In this document: positions 24,452 to 33,385 of the stretch, piece after piece
Layout of the letters: each line of letters starts with the position of its first letter
How positions within the stretch are numbered: position 1 is the stretch's first letter
NCBI GenBank assembly: GCA_964453435.1
Contig: CAYVQZ010000019.1
Coordinates: 9,176-73,175, forward strand
Source: CAYVQZ01 sp964453435
GTDB taxonomy: Bacteria > Abyssobacteria > SURF-5
Direction of reading: 5' to 3'
DNA: 64,000 nt
The notes under the pieces: generated by a model
Database searches by the model: none
Seen by the model: the letters and a program-made list of their open reading frames with translations, nothing else
What the model was told of the DNA's origin: nothing
Translations under genes and position numbers: made by a program

Positions 24452-26329
24452 CTACGTTGGAGGCCGAAGGGGCAACATAATTTCCACTTTGGTTCCCTCG
24501 TTCACCTCGCTTGTCAGGGTCAGACTGCCATTATGCGCTTCGATGATTTTTTTGCATATCGGCATTCCCAAACCGGTGCCGAATGTCTTTGTCGTAAAGA
24601 AAGGTTCAAAAGCTCTTGCCAAGTCCTCACCTCGGAGGCCGCGTCCGTTGTCGATGACTTCGATTCGGACCCGGTCATCATTTTGTCGCTCATCCGGAAA
24701 TTCGGAAAATATCGCCAGATGACCGTTTCCCTCCATCGCGTCGATCGCATTGCTTATAATATTGAGGAAGACCCGAGCAATCAAGTCGGGGTCGAGGTAA
24801 ACATTCGGTGCTTCTTCCGGAACTTCGAGTTGAACCGTGACATTTTTCAACTTATCATCCAAGAGTGTCAACGTTTTCGTGACAATATCGCGGATACATG
24901 CCGGTTGAAGGTTCAATCGGACAGGCCGGGAATAATCAAGGAGTTCGGTTATGATTCCGTTCAGCAACTCGATTCCGTAGTTTATCTCGTCGAGAACCTC
25001 GGCCATCCTTTTATCGGTTGCCCCTATTTTCTTGATTTCTTCGAACCCCATGTGGATGCTCTGGAGAGGATTTCTTACCTCGTGGGCCATGACGGAGACC
25101 ATACGTCCGATAGCGGCGAGACTCTCGGTCTGCCGGAGTTCGGCCACTTTTTGCTTGACCGTCTCCTCGAGGGTTTCAGAAAGGTGACGATACCGGGCTT
25201 CCGACCTGCGCAACTCTTCTTCTCCACGTTCCCTCTGAATGGCAATAGCGAACAGGTTCCCCAACCTTTCGAGCAAAGCCAAATCCTGTTCGGAGTAATC
25301 ATACGCCGAGTTGGCGACTGCAAGTTGACCGACCAGATTTCCTTCGATGAGGGCGGGCACAGAAAGGAAGCGATGGATTGCGATATGTCCTTGCGGCAAG
25401 CCTGTGGACCTTGGGTCGTCCGGAACCGAATTAGTAAGAATTGGTTTTTTGTTCGAGAGCACCCATCCCCACAATCCGCCGAATTTTTTGAAGATAACGT
25501 CTTTATCGGGCACCTGACACATTTGCCAAACTTCGCGGGTCATGGTGGGGCAAACCAGGACACCGGTTTCGGTCTCGATATAGCCGGCGTATCCGAACAT
25601 GCTATCGGTCAAACGTTTTGCACAATCCAGAACGAGCGTGGAAATTTCCGAGATCGTTGACTGCCGTATGAGCGCTTTCGACAATTCGGCGACAGACGCA
25701 TTGATTTCAGCTTCCCGCGCAAGCGCCGTCTCCATTTGCGTGCACTCAGCGATTTGCCGTTGCAGTTTTTCATTCATTCCTGTGAGCTCGGCCGTGCGCG
25801 CGGCCACCATTTCCTCGAGGTGGTCCCGATAGCTCTGGAGTTCCGCCTCAGCCTTTTTGCGGGCCGTGATATCGCGGGCGACCGAGATGACGCCGACCAC
25901 CTCGCCCCCTTTAAGCAGCGGCGCGCCGCTCACCTCTCCGATTTTCTTGGTTCCGTCTTTCAGAAGAAACGTATACTCTGATGGACCGCTCTTTTCGCCG
26001 GCCAGAACTTTGAGGGTGTTCCGAATAGCTTGCTCGTGACATTCGGGCGCCAGGACATTGAGTTCGTCTATTCTCCGGCCGACAATCTCGTCGGGCCTAT
26101 ACCCAATGAGGCCCTCGACTGAAGGAGACACGGAGCGAATGCGCAATTCGCGGTCAGTTATGTAAATGACATCGGCCACATTTTCAAAATGGAGCCGGTA
26201 TCGCTCTTCGCTCTCCTTCAACGCCTCCGCCGACTCGTCGGCCTTTGCGCTTTCCAATTCTGCGAGGCGAGCGCGAAGATTATCCAGTTCGGCAAGAAGC
26301 TCCTTCTTTGTTTTTCGTGAACTTCTCAT
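24452..26329 (-). CDS. PAS-GAF sensor histidine kinase
   Basis: 625 residues, no transmembrane helix, so cytoplasmic. Order: N-terminal coiled coil (5-42), PAS with PAC (43-160), coiled coil (160-212), GAF (about 213-368, containing YIETETGVLVCPTM), HisKA with the phospho-accepting His 416 in VMAHEVRNPLQS, and HATPase with DNGRGLRGED, FEPFFTTKTFGTGLGMPICK. No response regulator is adjacent, so it is an orphan kinase. The GAF region YSE..D and GLPQGHI resemble unspecified ligand-sensing GAFs. Signal and target are unknown. Confidence 0.92.
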   Translation of the reverse strand: MRSSRKTKKELLAELDNLRARLAELESAKADESAEALKESEERYRLHFENVADVIYITDRELRIRSVSPSVEGLIGYRPDEIVGRRIDELNVLAPECHEQAIRNTLKVLAGEKSGPSEYTFLLKDGTKKIGEVSGAPLLKGGEVVGVISVARDITARKKAEAELQSYRDHLEEMVAARTAELTGMNEKLQRQIAECTQMETALAREAEINASVAELSKALIRQSTISEISTLVLDCAKRLTDSMFGYAGYIETETGVLVCPTMTREVWQMCQVPDKDVIFKKFGGLWGWVLSNKKPILTNSVPDDPRSTGLPQGHIAIHRFLSVPALIEGNLVGQLAVANSAYDYSEQDLALLERLGNLFAIAIQRERGEEELRRSEARYRHLSETLEETVKQKVAELRQTESLAAIGRMVSVMAHEVRNPLQSIHMGFEEIKKIGATDKRMAEVLDEINYGIELLNGIITELLDYSRPVRLNLQPACIRDIVTKTLTLLDDKLKNVTVQLEVPEEAPNVYLDPDLIARVFLNIISNAIDAMEGNGHLAIFSEFPDERQNDDRVRIEVIDNGRGLRGEDLARAFEPFFTTKTFGTGLGMPICKKIIEAHNGSLTLTSEVNEGTKVEIMLPLRPPT

Positions 26330-26834
26330 TCTTTCTTATGACTCCCGGGCAAGACAAAACCTATCCCGTGGCAAGGAATCCGACCATCAGAGCGCAATCG
26401 AGGGACGGATTACAAGATTCGGAGAGCAGTCGTTTCCGGTGGTCAATAAATATGCTATTGTCGCCGCACGTGATGAAACTTTGAATCTGTTTTTATATCC
26501 CCTTCCGACTCTCTGAGCCAAGAGCTTCTCGACCCCGAGGTCGGACAGTCACAACCGCAAGGTTGCGAGAGCGCCGGCGCCAAATTGATTGTATGCAAAC
26601 TACCGGTATCCTGTCAATAAACAACCGGCATATTCATGGCCGAAAGGCCGTGTGGCCCGGCGTGCAAGAGCGAATCAGCAAGGCTGCTCCATGATACAAT
26701 TCGGAGGGAACGCGCAAAGTCTCCGATTCATATGTCGTTCACGAGGTCCAGCCGTTGACAACTGATCCATAATCCAATTATCATCATTTCGCGTGAAAAA
26801 AGAAAGCGCGTCGGGAATTTGGGATAGGACAGCA
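26330..26834. other. Intergenic stretch upstream of tsaB
   Basis: 505 bases with the divergent starts of the kinase and tsaB at its ends. It holds the tsaB promoter (26755-26784) and small hairpins such as AACCGCAAGGTT and GGCCGAAAGGCC (about 26640). No gene or RNA was recognised. Confidence 0.55.
26755..26784 (+). promoter_or_regulatory. Sigma-70-type promoter for tsaB
   Basis: Perfect TTGACA (26755-26760), 18-base spacer, TATCAT (26779-26784). Transcription would start near 26791, too close to an in-frame GTG at 26793 for that codon to have a ribosome site. Confidence 0.6.
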
Positions 26835-27530
26835 TTGAAAGTTCTTGCCATCGAAACATCAACATTGACGGGCAGCATAGCGGCGCTCGAGGCTGACCGG
26901 GTGCTGTGCGAACTGACGTTGCATGTGGAGGAGACTCACTCAGCCCAGCTCATGCCCGCGATTGACTATGTATTGAAAACTGTAAGATGGACTCCGAATC
27001 AACTCGACGGCCTGGGCATTGCCGTCGGCCCGGGTTCGTTCACCGGCTTACGGATAGGCCTGGCGACGGTCAAAGGCCTGGCGACGGCGCTTTCAAAACC
27101 GGTCGCCGGAATTCCGACACTGGAAGCCATGGCCTGGAGCTTTGCGCACTGCCGACACTTGCTTTGTCCGCTCATCGATGCGCGCATGAAAGAAGTCTAC
27201 GCTGCCTGGTTCAGGCCTGAGGATTCGGGAATCGTCCGCATTTCCAAAGAGGTGGTGATTTCCGTGCAAGACCTTTTGAAACCAGTGGCAGAGACCACGC
27301 TCTTCTTTGGGTCCGGAGCACAGAGGTATCGGAAGGAAATCACCGAGGTTATGGGAGCCCGCGCGCGGTTCGCGGTACCCGAAATGTACGGAGCGCGGGC
27401 CTCGATTGTCGGCTACTTGGCGAAAGAAAAGCTTCTCCGTGCGGAAGCCGCAGACGTTGACTCACTGGAGCCCCTTTACCTTCGGAAATCGCAGGCTGAA
27501 ACGTCATCAGCCGGGCGCTCCTCGGCTTAG
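26835..27530 (+). CDS. tsaB: tRNA threonylcarbamoyladenosine biosynthesis protein TsaB
   Basis: About 231 residues from a TTG at 26835. The family nearly always begins 'MK-hydrophobic-LAI(D/E)TS', which is exactly what follows (KVLAIETSTLTGSIA). The in-frame GTG at 26793 would add 14 unconserved residues and sits at the predicted transcript start. GIAVGPGSFTGLRIGLATVKGL is the diagnostic ASKHA-fold motif. TsaB is the inactive partner that scaffolds TsaD and TsaE in making t6A37 of ANN-decoding tRNAs. Convergent with the methyltransferase gene, only four bases apart. Confidence 0.93.
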   Translation: MKVLAIETSTLTGSIAALEADRVLCELTLHVEETHSAQLMPAIDYVLKTVRWTPNQLDGLGIAVGPGSFTGLRIGLATVKGLATALSKPVAGIPTLEAMAWSFAHCRHLLCPLIDARMKEVYAAWFRPEDSGIVRISKEVVISVQDLLKPVAETTLFFGSGAQRYRKEITEVMGARARFAVPEMYGARASIVGYLAKEKLLRAEAADVDSLEPLYLRKSQAETSSAGRSSA

Positions 27531-27534
27531 ACGC

Positions 27535-28596
27535 CTATCTCTCCTTCCCAATGAGAAGGAAAGATTCGTGAGGGATCACTGTGCGTCGGGTGATGCGAGT
27601 GAAGCCTGCCTCGCGGAGCCAGGCGGTCACGTCCGAAAACGTGTAGGTGTCGCCCTCATCGGTGAACAGAAGCATTGTGAGGGCGAAGACGACCGGGTAA
27701 TACGGTCCGTCCCTCTCTTCATTCACAAACATATCTTTGACAAAAATCCTGCCTTTGGGTCGGAGCGCTCGGTGAATTTTCCGAAACAGTTCGCGGTTTT
27801 TCCGACAACTGAAGATATGGATAATATTTGAAAGAAAAACCGCATCATATGCCTCTTTGCCGAGGTCGTCTCTCAGGAAATCGCCACTCCTCACGCGAAT
27901 GCGGTCCTGCAATCCGACTTCTTTCACCTGCTCCCTGGCAACCTGCGCAGGCGCCGGCAGTTCGAATACGGTGGGTTTCAAATCGGGATACGTTCGCGCA
28001 AGCGCAATCGAGTAGCTCCCGGCGCCTCCGCCGAGGTCGAGAAAATCGACGACCCCGTCCAAATTCAGTATCCCCGTAATCTTGTTCGCGGTCTCGCGAC
28101 TTGATTGGCTCAACCCGACGGCAAAGCTTTTTTCTCTGCGCCGCTCCTGTGCCTCGGTAGTCCGGAATTCTGGCAATTTCTGTTTATATTTCTGGCCCTT
28201 GCGCACCAGCTTCTCCAGAGACAACCATCTCGCTATTCCTTCGTAGGAGTGCAGGAATCGGTTGCCGATGAATTCGGGCGACCTTTCGGTGAGATAACGC
28301 GCGGTGTCAGCTTCGTTCTCGTAAAGGCCGTCATTCTTTACGAGATATTCCAAGACCACGAGGGCGTCAAGCATGATACGAGTGCCCTTCGGGTCGGTGT
28401 GCAGCAGAGCGACAATCTCCTCCAAGGCGAGGGGACCGTTTGAGAGGAGCCTGAAAACTCCCAATTTATTCGCGGCCAAAAGGACAATCGACCTGACGAA
28501 CAAATCGACGGGAGAGAATTTCTCATCGCGAAACGAGGTCGGGCTCCACGGGCTGGGCCCCTTTCGATTTGATGTCACCGGTTGCCGTTTGCGCAT
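27535..28596 (-). CDS. SAM-dependent O-methyltransferase-family protein
   Basis: 353 residues, like the plant-type/hydroxyneurosporene O-methyltransferases: an N-terminal winged-helix dimerisation domain (about 25-110; RLLSNGPLALEEIVALLHTD) and a Rossmann methyltransferase domain with LDLGGGAGSYSIALA, a FELPAPAQVAREQV stretch, RVRSGDFLRDDLG, and DAVFLSNIIHIFS. The Asp/Gly SAM motif is intact. Substrate unknown; small-molecule hydroxyl groups are usual for the family. It starts one base after the TPR gene stop and probably is the last gene of the nuo transcript. Confidence 0.85.
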   Translation of the reverse strand: MRKRQPVTSNRKGPSPWSPTSFRDEKFSPVDLFVRSIVLLAANKLGVFRLLSNGPLALEEIVALLHTDPKGTRIMLDALVVLEYLVKNDGLYENEADTARYLTERSPEFIGNRFLHSYEGIARWLSLEKLVRKGQKYKQKLPEFRTTEAQERRREKSFAVGLSQSSRETANKITGILNLDGVVDFLDLGGGAGSYSIALARTYPDLKPTVFELPAPAQVAREQVKEVGLQDRIRVRSGDFLRDDLGKEAYDAVFLSNIIHIFSCRKNRELFRKIHRALRPKGRIFVKDMFVNEERDGPYYPVVFALTMLLFTDEGDTYTFSDVTAWLREAGFTRITRRTVIPHESFLLIGKER

Positions 28597-28597
28597 A

Positions 28598-29335
28598 TCA
28601 TTTCTGCTGGAGAGAACTGAGTTCCTCGATCGTGGCCTCGTCGTCGGGGTCGAGCTGATGCGCTCGCATCAACTCGCCGATTGCGGCGTCTCGCATAAAC
28701 TTTCGTTTGTACAAAATTCCGAGATGGTAATGAGCGGAAGGGTCCTTCGGGTTTTCGTCCGCCACAACCGAGAACTGCTCGATCGCCTCGTCCGGTTGCC
28801 TCAGTCGTTCGTATGCGAGTCCCAGATAATAGCGAGCAATGGTGTATGACGGGTTATGTTCGACGACTCTCTTGAAGGCATCGATAGCATGGTTCAGGCG
28901 GCCGATATGGAACCGGGCCACGCCCAGAGCCAGAAGAGCAGGCACAAAAGCGGGAGCGACCGAGAGCGCGGCGGTGTACGACTTGATGGCCTCCTCCACC
29001 TGGCACTTTTGATACTGGCACAATCCCAACCGATAATGCGCGTCGACATACTTTGGGCTGTATTCGATGACCTTCTCGAATTTATCAATGGCCTCATCGA
29101 GGCGCCCCATGTCGAATAGCACCCGGCCCATTTTGAACAGGATTTCCTGGCTTTTCGGCCTTTTCTCGAGCAATTGTTGATAGGCTTCCAACGCCGCATC
29201 CAAATCGCCGCGCGCCTCGCTCTTGAATGCCGCCTCGAACAAACCACTGACGGTTGCGCTCGCAAGTCCATGGCCGCAGGCGCCGCAGAACTTCTGTCCT
29301 TGGTCATTTTCGGTTCCGCATTCAGGACATTTCAT
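28598..29335 (-). CDS. Zinc-ribbon TPR protein
   Basis: 245 residues from the ATG at 29335, which overlaps the nuoN stop as ATGA and has GGGAGG upstream. The open frame runs a further 80 codons inside nuoN, which is clearly not coding in that frame. N-terminus MKCPECGTENDQGQKFCGAC is a four-Cys zinc ribbon (Cys 3, 6, 17, 20), then about six TPRs from residue 30 (AALEAYQQLLEKRPKSQEIL, DEAIDKFEKVIEYSPKYVDA, DEAIEQFSVVADENPKDPSA). No membrane helix. It probably serves as a protein-protein adapter; coupling to nuoN hints at complex I assembly or membrane energetics, which is an inference. Confidence 0.82.
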   Translation of the reverse strand: MKCPECGTENDQGQKFCGACGHGLASATVSGLFEAAFKSEARGDLDAALEAYQQLLEKRPKSQEILFKMGRVLFDMGRLDEAIDKFEKVIEYSPKYVDAHYRLGLCQYQKCQVEEAIKSYTAALSVAPAFVPALLALGVARFHIGRLNHAIDAFKRVVEHNPSYTIARYYLGLAYERLRQPDEAIEQFSVVADENPKDPSAHYHLGILYKRKFMRDAAIGELMRAHQLDPDDEATIEELSSLQQK

Positions 29336-30816
29336 TGCAAAATCCCTCCCATAAAGATACTCGAGGCCGATCGCTCGATGACCGACAGAATTGCCTCGGG
29401 GAAAATTCCCAATACGATTGTGGCGACCGCCGTGATTCCGAGAGCCAGGTTGAGCGGCAGTGAGCGGACATCCGAGACCGCGCGCTCCTGGGTTCTCATG
29501 AACATATGCACCACGATGCGGGCATAATAGAAAAGTGAAATCACAACATTGATAACGCCGATGACTGCGAGCCAATAAAGCTGGGTGCGAATTGCAGCCA
29601 TGAAAATGTAAAACTTTCCCCAGAACCCCAACGTCAAAGGGATTCCCGCCAACGACAAGAGAAGCACGAGCATTGCTGTCGCGACGGCGGGCCGACGCCG
29701 TCCCAGCCCGGAAAAATCGGCAAGCTCTTCGCCGAAACCGTGTTCACGTTTCATATACATCAGGAGGCTGAATGCGCCCACGTTCATAAAAATGTACGCG
29801 AACAAGTACAGCACTACGCTGGCTTCGCTGCTCGGCATTGCGCCGTCGGTCCCTCGTTCGCGAGCCATCGCGGCCACTCCGATAAGGATGTAGCCTGCGT
29901 GAGCGATGCTTGAATATGCCAACATTCGTTTGACGTTTGTCTGCAAAACCGCGGCAACATTGCCTACCGTCATGGTCAACACCGCCAGCACCCATGCGAA
30001 AGCCAGCCAGTCGGCGCGAACCGGATGGCCGAGGCAAACAAGGACGCGCAGAAACCCGGCAAATGCAGCCGCCTTCGGACCGACGGCGAGAAAAATGGTT
30101 ACCGGCGTCGGGGCGCCCTGGTACACATCGGGAGCGTACATGTGAAACGGAGCCGCCGTGATCTTGAATCCGAACCCCGCCACGATGAGCACCAGCGCGG
30201 CGACCGCCATCCCCGGGAACTGCCTGGCCGCGGAACTCATTCCCTCGGCGATGTCCTCGAAATTCACGGTCCCCACCGCCGCATAGACAACAGATAGTCC
30301 GAACAAGAGAATCGCAGATGCGAAGATGCTCAGCAGGAAATACTTGATGGCGGCCTCGTTGGACCACAGGTCCTTCTTTGTGATCCCCACGAGGATATAC
30401 GTTGCCAGGGAGGCGAGCTCGAGACCGACAAACAGCGTCATGAAATCGTATGATGACGCCACAAGCATCATGCCGACGGTCGAAAAGATGAGCAGTGCGA
30501 AGAATTCACCCCGAAAAGCATCGCGCGCGCGCAAGTAGTCGTATGAGACCAACACTGCGAGAACACCAACGAGAAGAAAGAGCCATTTGAATATGAGCGC
30601 AAAACCGTCTTGAACAAGCATTCGTGAAAAGCCGACGAGACTTTGGTCAAGTGAGAAATTTCTCAAAAAAAGAGCTGCGACGACAAAGCCGCCGATTGTC
30701 AGGTGAGCAAAGAAGATTTTGCGCTCCCTTCGCACAAAAGTCTCCAGAAGCAGAATTCCGACCGCCACAAGAGAAAGGACCATTTCGGGCAGTATTAATG
30801 TAAGATTCGGTTCCAC
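29332..30816 (-). CDS. nuoN: NADH-quinone oxidoreductase subunit N
   Basis: About 494 residues with 14 predicted spans; antiporter-like proton channel subunit. GTG at 30816 is taken as start because VEPNLTLILPEMVLSLV is the typical NuoN beginning; the longer frame reaching 30993 lies inside nuoK. Motifs: FIGLELASLATYILVG-like segment LFVGLELASLATYILVGI with the conserved Glu, FKITAAPFHMYAPDVYQGAP (highly diagnostic of NuoN), NVKRMLAYSSIAHAGYILIG, and GIPLTLGFWGKFYIF. It follows nuoK after 29 bases with no nuoL or nuoM between. Confidence 0.95.
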   Translation of the reverse strand: MEPNLTLILPEMVLSLVAVGILLLETFVRRERKIFFAHLTIGGFVVAALFLRNFSLDQSLVGFSRMLVQDGFALIFKWLFLLVGVLAVLVSYDYLRARDAFRGEFFALLIFSTVGMMLVASSYDFMTLFVGLELASLATYILVGITKKDLWSNEAAIKYFLLSIFASAILLFGLSVVYAAVGTVNFEDIAEGMSSAARQFPGMAVAALVLIVAGFGFKITAAPFHMYAPDVYQGAPTPVTIFLAVGPKAAAFAGFLRVLVCLGHPVRADWLAFAWVLAVLTMTVGNVAAVLQTNVKRMLAYSSIAHAGYILIGVAAMARERGTDGAMPSSEASVVLYLFAYIFMNVGAFSLLMYMKREHGFGEELADFSGLGRRRPAVATAMLVLLLSLAGIPLTLGFWGKFYIFMAAIRTQLYWLAVIGVINVVISLFYYARIVVHMFMRTQERAVSDVRSLPLNLALGITAVATIVLGIFPEAILSVIERSASSIFMGGILQ

Positions 30817-30845
30817 AACGAAAGCGGCTTTCGGTCTTCGCCGCT

Positions 30846-31148
30846 TTATCCTTTCAAGTTTCGCCAATCTGCAGCGCTGATGGTCGCTCGTCTTCGGAAG
30901 AGCAACATCAGAATAGCCAATCCGATTGCCGCCTCTGCAGCCGCGACGGCAATGACGAAAACGGCAAATGTTTGGCCGGTGACGTTTCCCCACTCAGCCG
31001 AATACCCGATGAAATTCAGGTTTGCGGCATTCAGCATAAGCTCGGCGCACATAAACATGACCACGATGTTACGACGGATAATAAAACCAACAAACCCGAT
31101 CGCAAAAAGCACGACGCTGAGTATCATGTACTCTGATGCCGTGACCAC
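30846..31148 (-). CDS. nuoK: NADH-quinone oxidoreductase subunit K
   Basis: 100 residues, three helices. The GTG start gives MVTASEYMILSVVLFAIGFVG, matching the family N-terminus. FMCAELMLNAANLNF holds the conserved membrane Glu (C-A-E-L-M-L-N), and AAEAAIGLAILMLLFRRR the second conserved Glu. Both are part of the proton path. Starts three bases after nuoJ. Confidence 0.96.
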   Translation of the reverse strand: MVTASEYMILSVVLFAIGFVGFIIRRNIVVMFMCAELMLNAANLNFIGYSAEWGNVTGQTFAVFVIAVAAAEAAIGLAILMLLFRRRATISAADWRNLKG

Positions 31149-31151
31149 GCC

Positions 31152-31808
31152 TTACTCTCTCTCTGCTTTCCCTATCAGAGCCGCTCCCACCAGAGCCACG
31201 AGCAGGATCAGCGAAGCGGCTTCGAACGGGATGACCGCGCTGAAATATATGGACTCCCCCATCTTTTCCGCGATGCCATAATGTGCGTTTTCGAACGCCG
31301 CGGAGGGCGCAGGCCGCAGGTTCAACGCGACGGGCGCAAGCGCCACCACGAAGACTACTGCGAGAGCTATCGCGCTTGCAGTCATCCATACGGGCGAAGG
31401 TTCTTCGGTTATATGTTCGACATCCACAAAGATAATGATGAAAACGTAAAGCACCATGATGGCGCCTGCATAAATGATAATCTGCACCGCCGCCAGGAAT
31501 TCAGCGTACCGGAGTATAAAGAGAACGGCCATACACAGGAATACCGTAATCAACCATACCGCGCTGTGGACCGGATTGTTCTGGCTCACAACACGGACGG
31601 CGGAGATGACAGATATCAACGCAAGGGCGTAGAAGAGCAGATCGGGAAAACTGCTGACCCCCCTGAAGGCGCAGATTGCCGCTACGACCGCGAAACCGAG
31701 ACTGGCAGCGGACCAAATGACTCGTTCCGCACGGGATTTCGTCCCTGCGGCCCGAAACGCCGTCAGTGCAAGGAGAACCCCAAGACCCAGGTATACGACT
31801 ATTCCCAT
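31152..31808 (-). CDS. nuoJ: NADH-quinone oxidoreductase subunit J, with N-terminal extension
   Basis: 218 residues. The standard NuoJ core begins near residue 55 (FYALALISVISAVRVVSQ, NPVHSAVWL, FLAAVQIIIYAGAIMVLYVFII, the last containing the conserved Tyr and Gly of helix 3). Ahead of it are about 50 residues with two hydrophobic stretches (VVYLGLGVLLALTAFRA and VIWSAASLGFAVVAAICAFRG) not usually present. The start at 31808 overlaps the nuoI stop by ten bases. An internal start would remove the extension, but no convincing ribosome site was found, so the long form is kept. Confidence 0.92.
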   Translation of the reverse strand: MGIVVYLGLGVLLALTAFRAAGTKSRAERVIWSAASLGFAVVAAICAFRGVSSFPDLLFYALALISVISAVRVVSQNNPVHSAVWLITVFLCMAVLFILRYAEFLAAVQIIIYAGAIMVLYVFIIIFVDVEHITEEPSPVWMTASAIALAVVFVVALAPVALNLRPAPSAAFENAHYGIAEKMGESIYFSAVIPFEAASLILLVALVGAALIGKAERE

Positions 31809-32326
31809 TTCTTCATGCCGCCCATTTCTTTCGTTATATCATACACGCGGAGCAGCATCTGCTTGTCGTAGATCATGTCTCTGCGCGTAGTGCCCACCAT
31901 GTCGTAAATTTCCGTCAGTTCGATGGCCTCTTCAGGACACGCCTCTTCACACATGCCGCAATAGATGCAACGAAGCTCGTCGATATCGAACCTGACGGGG
32001 TACTTCTCTCGGTCGGGCCATGGCGCTTCGGCGCCCACAATATAGATGCACCGTGCCGGGCAGGCGGTGGAACACATGAAACAGGCGACACACTTTTCGC
32101 GTCCGAGCTCGTCTTTGTTGAGACGATGCAATCCGCGATACCGCGGATACACCTGCCGCTTTTTTTCCGGATATTCGATGGTGAATTTCTTTTCGAATAA
32201 ATGCGCGAAGGTATCCGCCAGTCCCTTGAGTAAAGCGGGCAGGTAGAGCCTGTCTATAAAATTCATTTCGTGGGACTCTTTTCGATACGGCTCGGTCTCT
32301 TTCCGGGAAACGGGCTTTTCTTCCAT
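31799..32326 (-). CDS. nuoI: NADH-quinone oxidoreductase subunit I
   Basis: 175 residues, peripheral arm, with two [4Fe-4S] clusters (N6a, N6b): CVACFMCSTACPARCIYI and CIYCGMCEEACPEEAIEL. RYRGLHRLNKDELGREKC precedes the first cluster as in all NuoI. It passes electrons from NuoG to NuoB. Lies 15 bases after nuoH. Confidence 0.97.
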   Translation of the reverse strand: MEEKPVSRKETEPYRKESHEMNFIDRLYLPALLKGLADTFAHLFEKKFTIEYPEKKRQVYPRYRGLHRLNKDELGREKCVACFMCSTACPARCIYIVGAEAPWPDREKYPVRFDIDELRCIYCGMCEEACPEEAIELTEIYDMVGTTRRDMIYDKQMLLRVYDITKEMGGMKKWE

Positions 32327-32341
32327 ACTCCTGCTCCTGAT

Positions 32342-33385
32342 TCACAGCGCCATGATGAGCGCGGTAACAAAAATATTTGCCAGCGCCAGCGGCAGCAACA
32401 CTTTCCAGCACAGACGCATAAGCTGGTCGTAACGAAAGCGAGGGAAGGTCCACCGGACCCATATATAGGCGAATAGAAAGACGGCTGTCTTGATCACAAA
32501 AGCTCCCACCTGGAACATTTGCGTAAGCAGGTTTGGCAACCCGAAGGCATGCAATCCGGGAACGTGCCATCCGCCCAAAAACAGCGTCACGACCAAGGCC
32601 GAACTGGTAACCATCGCGGCATATTCGGCCATAAAAAACATCGCGAACTTGATGCTGCTGTATTCGGTGTGGTATCCGCCGACAAGTTCCTGCTCGGCCT
32701 CGGGCAAGTCAAAGGGCAGGCGGTTGTTTTCCGCCATTGCCGATACGAGGAACAACAAGAATGCAAGCGGCTGATAGAAAATGTTCCACTTCGGAAGAAA
32801 ACCCCAAAGGTATGAGGTCTGGGCTTCGACCACTTTCTCAAGTTGGAGGGTTCCCGTCAACATGAGCACGCCCATGACCGACAATCCGAAGGGAATTTCA
32901 TAGCTTATCATTTGGGCGCACGAGCGAAGGCCTCCCATCATTGAATATTTGTTTGACGATGCCCATGAACCGAAAATGATGCCATACAAGCTGATGGAAG
33001 CCAAGGCAATGATGTACAGAAGCCCGATGTTGATGCTGGCGATCTGAAGGCGGACTTCCCGTCCCGCAATCGTTACGGATTCGCCAAAAGGAATGACGGC
33101 GAACGTGAGGAGCGCCGGAATAACAATCATAGCGGGAGCGACGATATAGACCACTTTGTCCGCCCGGGCCGGTATGATATCTTCTTTAAACAAAAACTTC
33201 AGCCCGTCGGCGACGGGCTGCAAAAGCCCCTGCCACCCGACCCGGTTCGGACCCAATCGGTCCTGGATGAGCGCGCTGACGCGACGTTCCGCGAGCACAA
33301 GATACATAATCGTTACCTGTAACGCGCCGAAGACGACAACCACCTTCACGGTCGAAATCAATATGAGAAACAGGAGATCGTTCAA
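32342..33385 (-). CDS. nuoH: NADH-quinone oxidoreductase subunit H
   Basis: 347 residues, eight or so helices; forms part of the quinone chamber. Signatures: AERRVSALIQDRLGPNRVGWQGLLQPVADGLK-type loop (RRVSALIQDRLGPNRVG), SNKYSMMGGLRSCAQMISYE, ENNRLPFDLPEAEQELVGG (split here: NNRLPFDLPEAEQELVGG), and IWVRWTFPRFRYDQLM. All conserved acidic loop residues appear present. Overlaps nuoG by four bases. Confidence 0.97.
   Translation of the reverse strand: MNDLLFLILISTVKVVVVFGALQVTIMYLVLAERRVSALIQDRLGPNRVGWQGLLQPVADGLKFLFKEDIIPARADKVVYIVAPAMIVIPALLTFAVIPFGESVTIAGREVRLQIASINIGLLYIIALASISLYGIIFGSWASSNKYSMMGGLRSCAQMISYEIPFGLSVMGVLMLTGTLQLEKVVEAQTSYLWGFLPKWNIFYQPLAFLLFLVSAMAENNRLPFDLPEAEQELVGGYHTEYSSIKFAMFFMAEYAAMVTSSALVVTLFLGGWHVPGLHAFGLPNLLTQMFQVGAFVIKTAVFLFAYIWVRWTFPRFRYDQLMRLCWKVLLPLALANIFVTALIMAL

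Noticed and set aside
28598..29575. Longer 325-residue version of the TPR protein
   Set aside because: The first 80 codons lie inside nuoN in another frame; the zinc-ribbon Met with GGGAGG is the natural start.
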